Of a stretch of 64,000 bases of DNA, positions 55,673 through 62,526 are shown in pieces. Each line of letters starts with the position of its first letter. Position 1 is the first letter of the stretch. The notes below the pieces were generated by a model, which ran no database searches, was not told the DNA's origin, and saw nothing but the letters and a program-made list of their open reading frames with translations. Both the position numbers and the translations under genes were made by a program. Source of the stretch: Paucihalobacter ruber (GTDB taxonomy: Bacteria > Bacteroidota > Bacteroidia > Flavobacteriales > Flavobacteriaceae); NCBI RefSeq assembly GCF_006494535.1, contig NZ_VHIQ01000004.1:62001-126000 (forward strand), given 5' to 3'.

Positions 55673-56428
55673 TTAATTCATCCAATCTTTTAATTGTGGA
55701 GCTTTGGCTTTGCTGACCACAATTTTTTCTGAAGGTTTAGGCTCAATATTAATAATAAGCTTTCCATTAAAATACAATTCTAAATGTTTAATGGCTTTCC
55801 TATTGACAATAAATTGCCTGTTGGCTCTAAAAAATTGAGAAGGGTCTAATTCATTTTCAATATCTTCTAATTTCTTATCGATTATATATTCTTTATTGTT
55901 AAAACTTATGGCCTTAACTATACCAACTTCTATTATAAAATATGCTATATCCTCAACTTTAACGGGCACTAATGTATCGCGTTTCTGGAATAAATAAGTT
56001 GTTTTGTATGTTTTCTTTTCTGATTGGATAATTTGCAAAACCTGTTGAAATTGCTCATCAATTTTTTGGATTTTCTTATCTTTTTTAAATTTATGGATTG
56101 CTTCCGACAGCTCTTCTTCGTCTATAGGTTTTAGTAAATAATCTATACTGTTAACTTTAAATGCTTTTATGGCAAACTCGTCATACGCTGTTGTAAAAAT
56201 GATAGGGATATTAATTTGTTGTTGGTTAAAAATTTCAAAGGAAATTCCATCTGCCAAATGAATGTCAAAAAATGCTAATTCAATATCATTAATCTCAGAA
56301 AAATAGGTGATTGCTCCTGCCACAGTATCAATTACCTTGTCAACTATTATTGAAGTATCAATCTCAGATAACATCAATTTTAAGTTTTCTGCAGCTGCTC
56401 CTTCATCTTCTATAATCACTACCTTCAT
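55673..56428 (-). CDS. LytTR family response regulator (island-borne)
   Basis: 251 aa: receiver (1-120) with phosphoacceptor Asp55 in AFFDIHLADGIS, acidic pocket EDE and Lys in DYLLKPIDEEE; then a helical linker and a LytTR domain (about 145-250) with VKVEDIAYFIIEVGIVKAIS and FFRANRQFIVNRKAIKHLEL. The start overlaps the kinase gene by 4 bp, so the pair is translationally coupled. It is the best candidate binder of the four 21-bp-period operators nearby. Confidence 0.94.
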   Translation of the reverse strand: MKVVIIEDEGAAAENLKLMLSEIDTSIIVDKVIDTVAGAITYFSEINDIELAFFDIHLADGISFEIFNQQQINIPIIFTTAYDEFAIKAFKVNSIDYLLKPIDEEELSEAIHKFKKDKKIQKIDEQFQQVLQIIQSEKKTYKTTYLFQKRDTLVPVKVEDIAYFIIEVGIVKAISFNNKEYIIDKKLEDIENELDPSQFFRANRQFIVNRKAIKHLELYFNGKLIINIEPKPSEKIVVSKAKAPQLKDWMN

Positions 56429-57432
56429 GATATTGGAATTTTCACCTTAAAGTATTTGTCATCAGCCGAAATTTCTATCTCTTTATTCATCAACAACTTA
56501 AATCTTGAATTGAGATTGCTTAGACCGGTATTTGTACTTTCAACAGTTCCTGTTCTTACTTGAATTTTATTCTTAACAACGATATAATTTTCATGATCAA
56601 ATACTTCAACATGTAAAGGATTTTCATTTGAAATCTCATTGTGTTTAACCGCATTTTCCATCAAAATTTGAAGTGCTAATGTAGGTATTTTATGTTGAAA
56701 TAATTTTTCTTTAATTTCAATCAGCGCATGAAAATTGTCACGATAACGTTGTTTGATAAGATGTATATAACTATCTAAAAACTTGACTTCTTCTTTGATA
56801 GTCACCATATCTTGATCTTTACTTTGAAGCATATAGCGAAACATAAAAGATAGCTTGTTGATAAATGTTCGGGCTGCTTTTTGGTCTTCCATAACCAGAA
56901 GGCTCAAAGAATTTAGTGAATTAAATAAAAAATGAGGATTGATTTGATTTCTTAAAGCAGATAACTCGTTTTGTAAGTTTTGTTGTACAAGCCGTTCTTT
57001 TTCAATGGCATTTTGTTTTGATTGTTCTGTTAGCCTGATAATCCTCGAAACAACTATGAGTATCAACATGACAAGCAGGTATGAAATATTGATTATTTGG
57101 GTACTCATAGAAAAGGTATCAAAATCGTAAACCCATAGGTTAACAAGCTTCAAAAAGAGCATCCAAAAGAAAAAGAATGACAAATTAATTAACGAAGATA
57201 CCCACTTGTGGTACTTGAAATTGATTTTTTCATTCCAGCTTAAATTAAATTTGAGTATCACAACACTAAAACAGAAAAGAGAAAATACTCTGAAAATAGT
57301 ATCTTCAATAGAAACTTCTATCAAATTGCTAAGAAAGGGATCTCTGTTGCCATAAAGAAAATTAAGTCTTGGGATATTGAAAAAAACAGAAACTCCTAAG
57401 GATATTAAAAATATAAGTTTGTTGGTTTTCAT
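56425..57432 (-). CDS. LytS-type sensor histidine kinase (island-borne)
   Basis: 335 aa. Four membrane helices in the first 135 residues with short loops, so the signal is probably sensed within or near the membrane. A coiled-coil linker leads to the His_kinase core with His in INPHFLFNSLNSLSLLV and the ATP-binding N box LQILMENAVKHNEIS. G-box TNTGLSNLNSRF. It overlaps the regulator gene by 4 bp and follows the Spy-like gene after 73 bp. The trio probably shares the promoter at 57905-57974. Confidence 0.94.
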   Translation of the reverse strand: MKTNKLIFLISLGVSVFFNIPRLNFLYGNRDPFLSNLIEVSIEDTIFRVFSLFCFSVVILKFNLSWNEKINFKYHKWVSSLINLSFFFFWMLFLKLVNLWVYDFDTFSMSTQIINISYLLVMLILIVVSRIIRLTEQSKQNAIEKERLVQQNLQNELSALRNQINPHFLFNSLNSLSLLVMEDQKAARTFINKLSFMFRYMLQSKDQDMVTIKEEVKFLDSYIHLIKQRYRDNFHALIEIKEKLFQHKIPTLALQILMENAVKHNEISNENPLHVEVFDHENYIVVKNKIQVRTGTVESTNTGLSNLNSRFKLLMNKEIEISADDKYFKVKIPIS

Positions 57433-57467
57433 TTATTGCACAAAGTATTTACCTTAATCAACAGTTT

Positions 57468-57494
57468 TATATTTAGTTATATTAGTTATATTAG
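57468..57494. repeat. Short tandem repeat, 9-bp unit TTATATTAG
   Basis: Two perfect copies (57477-57494) preceded by one degenerate copy, in the gap between the histidine kinase and the Spy-like gene. No hairpin and no -7 box in it. Confidence 0.6.
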
Positions 57495-57505
57495 TTGAGT
57501 TTGGT

Positions 57506-57868
57506 TTAGTTCATCTTTTTATTCATCATTTTTTGTTGTAGTTCTTTTTGTAAAGTAACATACTTCTCAAATTGACTTATAGAAAGTATAGTTTGGATTT
57601 CTTCATTTCTCTTTTTACTCAAAGCTTTATAGGTTTTATATTTTGAAAGTCGTCCCTGATTACTTTCTTGTAAATGTATAAATTGAATCGCATAGCGCTT
57701 GATTATAGCCTCAAATTTTGGTTTTTGTTGTTCAGATAATTCTAACTTTTCAAAATGCTTTTTTATTGACGCTTCTACTTGTATTTTTTGTTCTTTGGTT
57801 ATTTCATGATTTTGTCCAGCTAATGAAAAACTTATTAAAATAAAAATAGCTAAAATTAAAGATTGCAT
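57506..57868 (-). CDS. Small exported Spy/CpxP-like helical protein
   Basis: 120 aa from the ATG at 57868 (MQSLILAIFILISFSLAGQ, signal peptide). A longer frame from a TTG at 57907 is ruled out, since the -7 box at 57905-57912 overlaps it. The mature part is about 100 residues of charged helices (KLELSEQQKPKFEAIIKRYA, EEIQTILSISQFEKYVTLQ), with the LTxxQ-like line LSEQQKPKF seen in Spy/CpxP periplasmic chaperone-sensor proteins. Position at the head of a kinase-regulator operon suits a sensory or feedback role. Confidence 0.75.
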   Translation of the reverse strand: MQSLILAIFILISFSLAGQNHEITKEQKIQVEASIKKHFEKLELSEQQKPKFEAIIKRYAIQFIHLQESNQGRLSKYKTYKALSKKRNEEIQTILSISQFEKYVTLQKELQQKMMNKKMN

Positions 57869-57904
57869 TGCTGACGTGAATTTATTATTTTCATTTAATG
57901 AATA

Positions 57905-57912
57905 CAAAAGTA
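57905..57912 (-). promoter_or_regulatory. -7 box TACTTTTG of the Spy-like/LytS/LytTR operon
   Basis: Exact TAnnTTTG on the minus strand, 37 bp before the ATG at 57868. Operator C ends 33 bases upstream. Confidence 0.65.
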
Positions 57913-57945
57913 GTTCCAGATGTTATTGTGTAAATCGATATTTAA

Positions 57946-57974
57946 CATGAACCGCCAAAAATCATTAGTGAAAT
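57946..57974 (-). promoter_or_regulatory. Putative LytTR operator C (two half-sites, 21-bp period)
   Basis: Minus strand: ATTTCACT-N13-GGTTCATG. Same half-site spacing as A, B and D; 33 rather than 32 bases from the -7 box. Its place suggests autoregulation of the two-component operon. Confidence 0.6.
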
Positions 57975-58270
57975 GTCTAAATCTCTCATCGAATAAAAAT
58001 ATCATAAATAAGTTTTTAACAACGTGAATTTATTTGATTTTCTGTGCGCCAAAATTTTATTCGATATTTCAGACCAATAAAAACTATCATTTCATTTACA
58101 GAAACGGAAAGGAAGCCAATCTGACTATCTTTTAAAATATCAAATTATACTATCTCGTATCCCACACGATGGCTTCTATGGTGACAACTTAATTAATAAC
58201 CCTATTCTTTTAGCCAAAATACTGAAAAAATAACATGATATAGCAATTCTTTTCTTTCCGTAACATTTAT

Positions 58271-58310
58271 GGCAATATAATAATTAACTATCAATTTTCT
58301 TATTATTGCC
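58271..58310. repeat. Imperfect AT-rich inverted repeat
   Basis: GGCAATA...TAATAA at the left pairs with TTATTATTGCC at the right (11 pairs with a 2-base bulge, 16-base loop). Could be a terminator-like hairpin or a recombinase accessory site. Confidence 0.4.
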
Positions 58311-58386
58311 CTAAAAATCAATTATCTCAATCCTAAATCAAAATAATTCATAATGGCACTATTGGTTACTTTAGAATAGTTTTAAA

Positions 58387-58554
58387 TTATATATAATAAT
58401 TTAAATTTGCAATTCCTGAGAGTGAATATAATTTAGTACTTTTTATCAAATAGGGAACCTGTGTCATTTTCTTAAAAGCTTTTAGATTCTGCTCTTTTGA
58501 TGATATAATAATTGTTGTAAACAACGCAACAAGGAAACTTAAAAAGAACTCCAA
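58387..58554 (-). CDS. Possible small membrane protein (55 aa, TTG start)
   Basis: Open frame from TTG at 58554 to TAA at 58387. The product starts MEFFLSFLVALFTTIII, a plausible membrane helix, followed by a basic tail (KAFKKMTQVPYLIKSTK). An A-rich stretch precedes the TTG. No homolog is recognised and AT-rich DNA yields such frames by chance, so the call is weak. Confidence 0.25.
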   Translation of the reverse strand: MEFFLSFLVALFTTIIISSKEQNLKAFKKMTQVPYLIKSTKLYSLSGIANLNYYI

Positions 58555-58649
58555 CTTTGTTTAAACGTTATTTTTTGCGATACTTTAATTTTTATTGTAC
58601 CGAATTTGTGCTTTTAATTTTTAAAGTCAATAATAAAGGGTAATATCAC

Positions 58650-58668
58650 TTTTTGTATTGGGAAGTAA
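58650..58668 (+). repeat. Right direct repeat (attR candidate), mnmE 3'-end copy
   Basis: TTTTTGTATTGGGAAGTAA, one mismatch from the mnmE end at 49195-49213. Upstream, GGTAATAT (58639-58646) also occurs in mnmE (49178-49185), and the frame through it reads G-N-I-T-F-C-I-G-K-stop, as in an MnmE C-terminus missing two codons. No mnmE body precedes it. Confidence 0.75.
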
Positions 58669-58730
58669 AACTTTAAAATTCAAAGGTTTTTAACTCTTTA
58701 TTTCCATCATTGTTAATTTTTTCGCACAAA

Positions 58731-59453
58731 CTAAAATAAAGTTCCTTTATCAACTTCATTTAAAACAGCGGGAATATTAGTGTTGATGTTTTTATTGTAA
58801 ATACTGCTGCTCACGGGATGTGCTCTAAACGCTTCTTCTGTAAAACCGTTGTTAAGCAAGTCTTTAATTTGATGCATATTGGCATTTGAATCAAGCCAGT
58901 CTTGATAAAGTTGACTCGATAATACCAAAGGCATGCGCTTTTTCACATTGTGAATCTCAGCAAAAAAATCGTTGGCTTTGGTAGTAATGATGGTGCAGGT
59001 AAGTGCCTCGTTTTCTAATTTCGAATACAAACCGGCAAAGGCAAATAATTGCCTGCTATTGCTTTTTGAAGTATCAGGTACGTAGCAGTAATATGGAATA
59101 CTTTGTTTATTGATGCGGTGCGGTTCAAAAAAACCATCGGCCCAAATTAAACATCGTTGTGTGCTAACAGCTTCGGCGTAAATTTTTGAATCCCATAAAT
59201 CTTCGGCCCTGGCATTAAAAGTATGGTATTTTTTTCTGAAGGAATTAATATCACTCAAAGCCGACTCCGTAATAAATCCCCAGGTAGCATTCTCACTATA
59301 CATCTGTTTCTCAATGGTTTGAACATGCAAGTTGGGATAACTAAACGCCGACAGATGAAAGTAGGGTTTGTAGGGCTCCTTAGATTGCCACCTTGTTTTG
59401 CTTATCTCTTCAATTTCTTTTTGAGTCTTGGTATTTGAAACGGCGTAACACAT
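58731..59453 (-). CDS. SOS response-associated peptidase family protein (SRAP, YedK/HMCES-like)
   Basis: 240 aa. SRAP proteins crosslink to abasic sites in single-stranded DNA through the N-terminal Cys. Here Cys2 follows Met1 (MCYAVSNTK), so it becomes N-terminal after Met removal. Other active-site lines: TFNARAEDLW (Asn), WADGFFEPHR (Glu) and EIHNVKKRMPLVLS (His region; spacing differs slightly from the HDRMP form). The start overlaps the GH13 gene stop by one base (TAATG), implying coupling. Its stop lies 62 bp from the right island repeat. Confidence 0.92.
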   Translation of the reverse strand: MCYAVSNTKTQKEIEEISKTRWQSKEPYKPYFHLSAFSYPNLHVQTIEKQMYSENATWGFITESALSDINSFRKKYHTFNARAEDLWDSKIYAEAVSTQRCLIWADGFFEPHRINKQSIPYYCYVPDTSKSNSRQLFAFAGLYSKLENEALTCTIITTKANDFFAEIHNVKKRMPLVLSSQLYQDWLDSNANMHQIKDLLNNGFTEEAFRAHPVSSSIYNKNINTNIPAVLNEVDKGTLF

Positions 59454-60850
59454 TATTGTGTGTAGATCTTATAATCCCAGGGTTGAAGCGTTAGTTGACT
59501 TTCAGTATTAAATGAGATTTGCTCACCACTACCAAATTGGTTGTAGTTTCCTGAAAATAAATTGTCTTCAAATTGCACATTTTGAACTTTATCTGAAAAA
59601 TTAAGAACAGCAAACACCTTGTTGTTTTCATTTTGACGCACAAAACTTAACACCTCTGTTGGTGCGTTGTTGGGTACCTTTATCATGGTGGCACCCCATT
59701 TGGCATGCCATAAAGCGCTGTTGTTTTTTAAAAGTGCAAACAAATCTTTGAACAAGTCATTAAATTCATGAACTTTCCAAACAATCGGGTCTTTTTCAAA
59801 AAACGCCAGTCTCTTATCGTTTCCGGCTTCCATACCGTTGTACACCATAGGCATTCCTTCGCCTACAACAGATAAGGCGATAGCAGCTTCCAATCCGTCG
59901 CCAAAATTTTCAAACATGGTGCCTTCCCAGGCATTGCTGTCATGATTAGCAATATGGGTCATACGTATGGCATTTTTGGGGTACGCGCTTTCATTCCACG
60001 AATAATAAACAAACAGTTTATTAAGGTCGGCTTTGCCTTTACATATTTGGTGTACGGTTTCGTTCCAGCTCCAGGCGTACGTCATGTCAAAAGCTTCGGC
60101 ATGTAAATCGCGAGACTCCCATTCAGCCAGCATAAAAACCGGTTTAGTGCTGTCTAGTGTTTTTCGCACGTTATTCCAAAAATCAACCGGCACAAATCCG
60201 GCCACGTCGCAGCGATAGCCGTCAATATCAAACTCTTTCACCCAATAACTCATGGCTTCGGTCATGTATTCTCTGAGTCCGGGCTTCTCATAATCAAGAT
60301 TGATAATATCATCCCAATCCCACCAGGGCGTTGGCCTGAAGTTGTCATTGTGGTCTCTCTGGTACCATTCGGGATGTGTTTCTACCAAAACATTATCCCA
60401 TGCGGTATGGTTGGCAACCCAGTCTAATATCACCTTCATACCCAGCTGATGGGCTTCGTTGATAAAATTTTTTAGGTCTTGTTCGTTACCAAATTCAGGA
60501 TTTACGCCATAATAATCTTTAACGGCATATGGACTTCCTAGTGTACCTTTTCTGTTTTTCTCACCGATTGGATGAATGGGCATCAACCAAATGATATCAA
60601 TACCTAGATCTTTTAACCTTGGTAACTCTTTCTGCGCTGCTTTAAAAGTACCTTCAGGAGTAAACTGCCGGGTATTGATTTGGTAAATTACGGCGTTTTT
60701 ACTCCATTCTGGATGAGTAAGTTTTACATAATCTGCAGGTTCAAAATTGTTCATTTCTGTCTTGTTCATAACCGGTGCTTCATATTGTTTAACATTGTTG
60801 CAACCTAAAACAAAAGCCAAGCTGGTTGTTAATAATAATATGTTTTTCAT
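59453..60850 (-). CDS. GH13 alpha-amylase family lipoprotein
   Basis: 465 aa. Lipobox LAFVLGC gives a lipid anchor. The (beta/alpha)8 barrel carries the GH13 conserved regions: region I DWVANHTAWDN, region II DGYRCDVAGFVP (nucleophile Asp), region III FMLAEWES (acid/base Glu) and region IV HIANHDSNAWEG (Asp). The C-terminal beta domain ends LQPWDYKIYTQ. It probably acts on alpha-glucans or maltooligosaccharides in the periplasm or at the cell surface. No SusCD pair is near. Coupled to the SRAP gene by a 1-base overlap. Confidence 0.93.
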   Translation of the reverse strand: MKNILLLTTSLAFVLGCNNVKQYEAPVMNKTEMNNFEPADYVKLTHPEWSKNAVIYQINTRQFTPEGTFKAAQKELPRLKDLGIDIIWLMPIHPIGEKNRKGTLGSPYAVKDYYGVNPEFGNEQDLKNFINEAHQLGMKVILDWVANHTAWDNVLVETHPEWYQRDHNDNFRPTPWWDWDDIINLDYEKPGLREYMTEAMSYWVKEFDIDGYRCDVAGFVPVDFWNNVRKTLDSTKPVFMLAEWESRDLHAEAFDMTYAWSWNETVHQICKGKADLNKLFVYYSWNESAYPKNAIRMTHIANHDSNAWEGTMFENFGDGLEAAIALSVVGEGMPMVYNGMEAGNDKRLAFFEKDPIVWKVHEFNDLFKDLFALLKNNSALWHAKWGATMIKVPNNAPTEVLSFVRQNENNKVFAVLNFSDKVQNVQFEDNLFSGNYNQFGSGEQISFNTESQLTLQPWDYKIYTQ

Positions 60851-61055
60851 TATGCTATTTTTGGTGAAAGAATATACAAAATAATAGGGTTTTTATTATT
60901 CATTTTAAAGTCTTAAAAGAAACAAACCGCAATATTTGAATTTTCTCATTTCGATATTAGATTTTTTAAAAGTAATTAATTTTTCTACATTTAAAACTTT
61001 AAATTTACACAGGTTTTGTCATGAATAATTACCTTTATTTAAAATTAATTAATCC

Positions 61056-61628
61056 TTGTTTAAAACGTTATTTAGAATCTTAATCTTAGTGGTGATTGCC
61101 GTTATCGGTATTAATATATATATCGATTTTAAGGCAAGTGATTTTTTGTTTGACAGTACAAGTACTGTTCCTAAAAACACCTATGCTTTGGTATTAGGCA
61201 CTAGTAAATATGTGATTGGCGGCGGTAAAAATCCCTATTTTGAAGCCCGAATTAAGGCCGCCGAAGCTCTTGTTTCGGCTGGAAAGGTAGATAGTATTAT
61301 TGTAAGCGGCGATAACCGGGAAGCGAATTATAATGAGCCCAAACGCATGAGACAAGCCTTGATTGAACTAGGTGTTTCTGAAAACATTATCATTGAAGAT
61401 AAGAGTGGCCTCAAAACTGACTTTTCAATAAGAAGTTATATTAATAATTATCCTAATAAAAGTGTAACCATTGTCACCCAGCGCTTTCATAACCAGCGTG
61501 CTGTATACACTGCCAGAAAAAAGGGGATTAATGCCGTGGGCTTAAATGCAGAGGATATAGGCTTCATGCGGGATAAAAGAACCCATGCCAGAGAGTGGTT
61601 AGCCAAAGTCAAGGCTTTTGTGTTGTAA
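61056..61628 (+). CDS. SanA/YdcF-type DUF218 membrane protein
   Basis: 190 aa starting with TTG at 61056 (MFKTLFRILILVVIAVIGINIYIDF, one N-terminal membrane helix). The DUF218 domain follows: TYALVLGTSKYVIGGGKNPYFEARIKAA, DSIIVSGDNREANYNEPKRM, IIEDKSGLKTDFSIRSY and TIVTQRFHNQRAVYTARKKGI. SanA in E. coli affects envelope barrier function; the reaction is unknown. Monocistronic. Confidence 0.88.
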   Translation: MFKTLFRILILVVIAVIGINIYIDFKASDFLFDSTSTVPKNTYALVLGTSKYVIGGGKNPYFEARIKAAEALVSAGKVDSIIVSGDNREANYNEPKRMRQALIELGVSENIIIEDKSGLKTDFSIRSYINNYPNKSVTIVTQRFHNQRAVYTARKKGINAVGLNAEDIGFMRDKRTHAREWLAKVKAFVL

Positions 61629-61769
61629 AACACAATTATTAAATTTTCAATATATGTTTTTTGGTTTATATAATTTTCATTATCATGATTTTACATCTCT
61701 TGATTTTGAGAAATATCGTTGTATAACCTTGATAATGTTCAAGAAAATATAAAAAAATCGACAAAACGC

Positions 61770-61799
61770 TTGTTTTTATCGCTAAATTACATACATTTG
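61770..61799 (+). promoter_or_regulatory. Promoter of the gene at 61827
   Basis: TTG (61770-61772) and TACATTTG (61792-61799), starts 22 bp apart; the ATG lies 28 bp after the box. Among the best promoter matches in the window. Confidence 0.65.
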
Positions 61800-61826
61800 C
61801 GATATTGAACCTCTTAAAATCTAACT

Positions 61827-62270
61827 ATGAGAACTAAATTTACAATCATATTTGTAGTTTCTTTGCTTTTTACAGGCCTTAGCTTTGCTCAAAAAGGCGA
61901 ACCTCAAAGCATTATCAGTGGTAAGGTAGCTATAGCTAAATACCACGATAGAGAAGAACTTGACAGAATGCAGAAGGGTCAGCTACTTGAATTGTACAAT
62001 GAGCGTATCGAAGTTATAGTCAATATTTTACCTAATATTGCCTTTGCTACAAAACCCGGTGTAACCATGACAACTTTGGGCATCCCCGATACCAAAGAGA
62101 ATAGAAAAGCATTAGAAGAAAATAAACAAGCCTCGAAAACATATTTTGATAGTACTATCGATTTTCAAAAAAGAGTGTTGCCATATTCAGATAAGAGAAA
62201 TCTAATTTCGGCTATTTTGTTTTATGAGCAAACACTTAAATCGCTTCATACTTTCAATGAGTTTAATTAA
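61827..62270 (+). CDS. Small exported protein of unknown function
   Basis: 147 aa with a signal peptide (MRTKFTIIFVVSLLFTGLSFAQ). The mature part of about 125 residues is mostly helical and charged (EELDRMQKGQLLELYNERIEVIV, KENRKALEENKQASKTYFD). No motif or family is recognised. It has a clear promoter and a terminator, so it is a single-gene unit. Confidence 0.75.
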   Translation: MRTKFTIIFVVSLLFTGLSFAQKGEPQSIISGKVAIAKYHDREELDRMQKGQLLELYNERIEVIVNILPNIAFATKPGVTMTTLGIPDTKENRKALEENKQASKTYFDSTIDFQKRVLPYSDKRNLISAILFYEQTLKSLHTFNEFN

Positions 62271-62312
62271 TACAGCGTTTTAATCTACCAACTTTTTAAC
62301 ATTTTTAGATTG

Positions 62313-62341
62313 CCCGGAATATTTTGATTTCGGGTTTTTTT
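62313..62341 (+). terminator. Rho-independent terminator after the gene at 61827
   Basis: CCCGGAAT ... ATTTCGGG (8 pairs including one G-T, 6-base loop) followed by seven T. Confidence 0.88.
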
Positions 62342-62442
62342 ATGCCATTTTCTGAGTAATTTTTTTAGAAAGTTGTTGTGATCTGATAAAATGTAAGAAA
62401 ATATATACGATATTAACAAAAATATGTATTTTATCGATTTTA

Positions 62443-62474
62443 TTTGTATTTCATAGGATTATTACTTATGTTTG
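62443..62474 (+). promoter_or_regulatory. Promoter of the beta-helix-like gene at 62527
   Basis: TTTG (62443-62446) and TATGTTTG (62467-62474), starts 24 bp apart, 53 bp before the ATG. Confidence 0.55.
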
Positions 62475-62526
62475 AAGCATTGAAATTAATAGACCCAAAT
62501 CTACTAACAGCATAAATAAAATACTT

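Larger units (their letters stand above)
57975..58649. other. Gene-poor right end of the island
   Basis: About 675 bp, very AT-rich, without a clear gene. I see a stop-bounded frame without ATG at 58081-58233 (plus, 50 codons, ending PILLAKILKK) that reads like a protein fragment, an AT-rich imperfect inverted repeat at 58271-58310, and a possible 55-codon gene at 58387-58554 (minus). I find no tyrosine-recombinase motif in any frame I read. The region may be a decayed integrase or recombination module, but nothing proves it. Confidence 0.5.
49195..58668. mobile_element. Putative genomic island inserted at the 3' end of mnmE (about 9.45 kb)
   Basis: The interval is bounded by direct repeats 49195-49213 and 58650-58668 (18 of 19 identical). 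All eleven or so genes inside lie on the minus strand, opposite to mnmE, and are accessory: secreted esterases, T9SS cargo, a private two-component system and small exported proteins. Outside, the flanking genes (mnmE, and an SRAP gene ending 62 bp after the right repeat) are core-type. About 820 bp next to the right repeat has no clear gene, as in a decayed island end. No integrase or excisionase gene is visible, so the element would be a relic or depend on a recombinase in trans. Confidence 0.7.

Noticed and set aside
58081-58233. Plus-strand 50-codon frame as a gene
   Set aside because: It reads like protein near its end but has no start codon, promoter or recognised family; reported only as a possible fragment.
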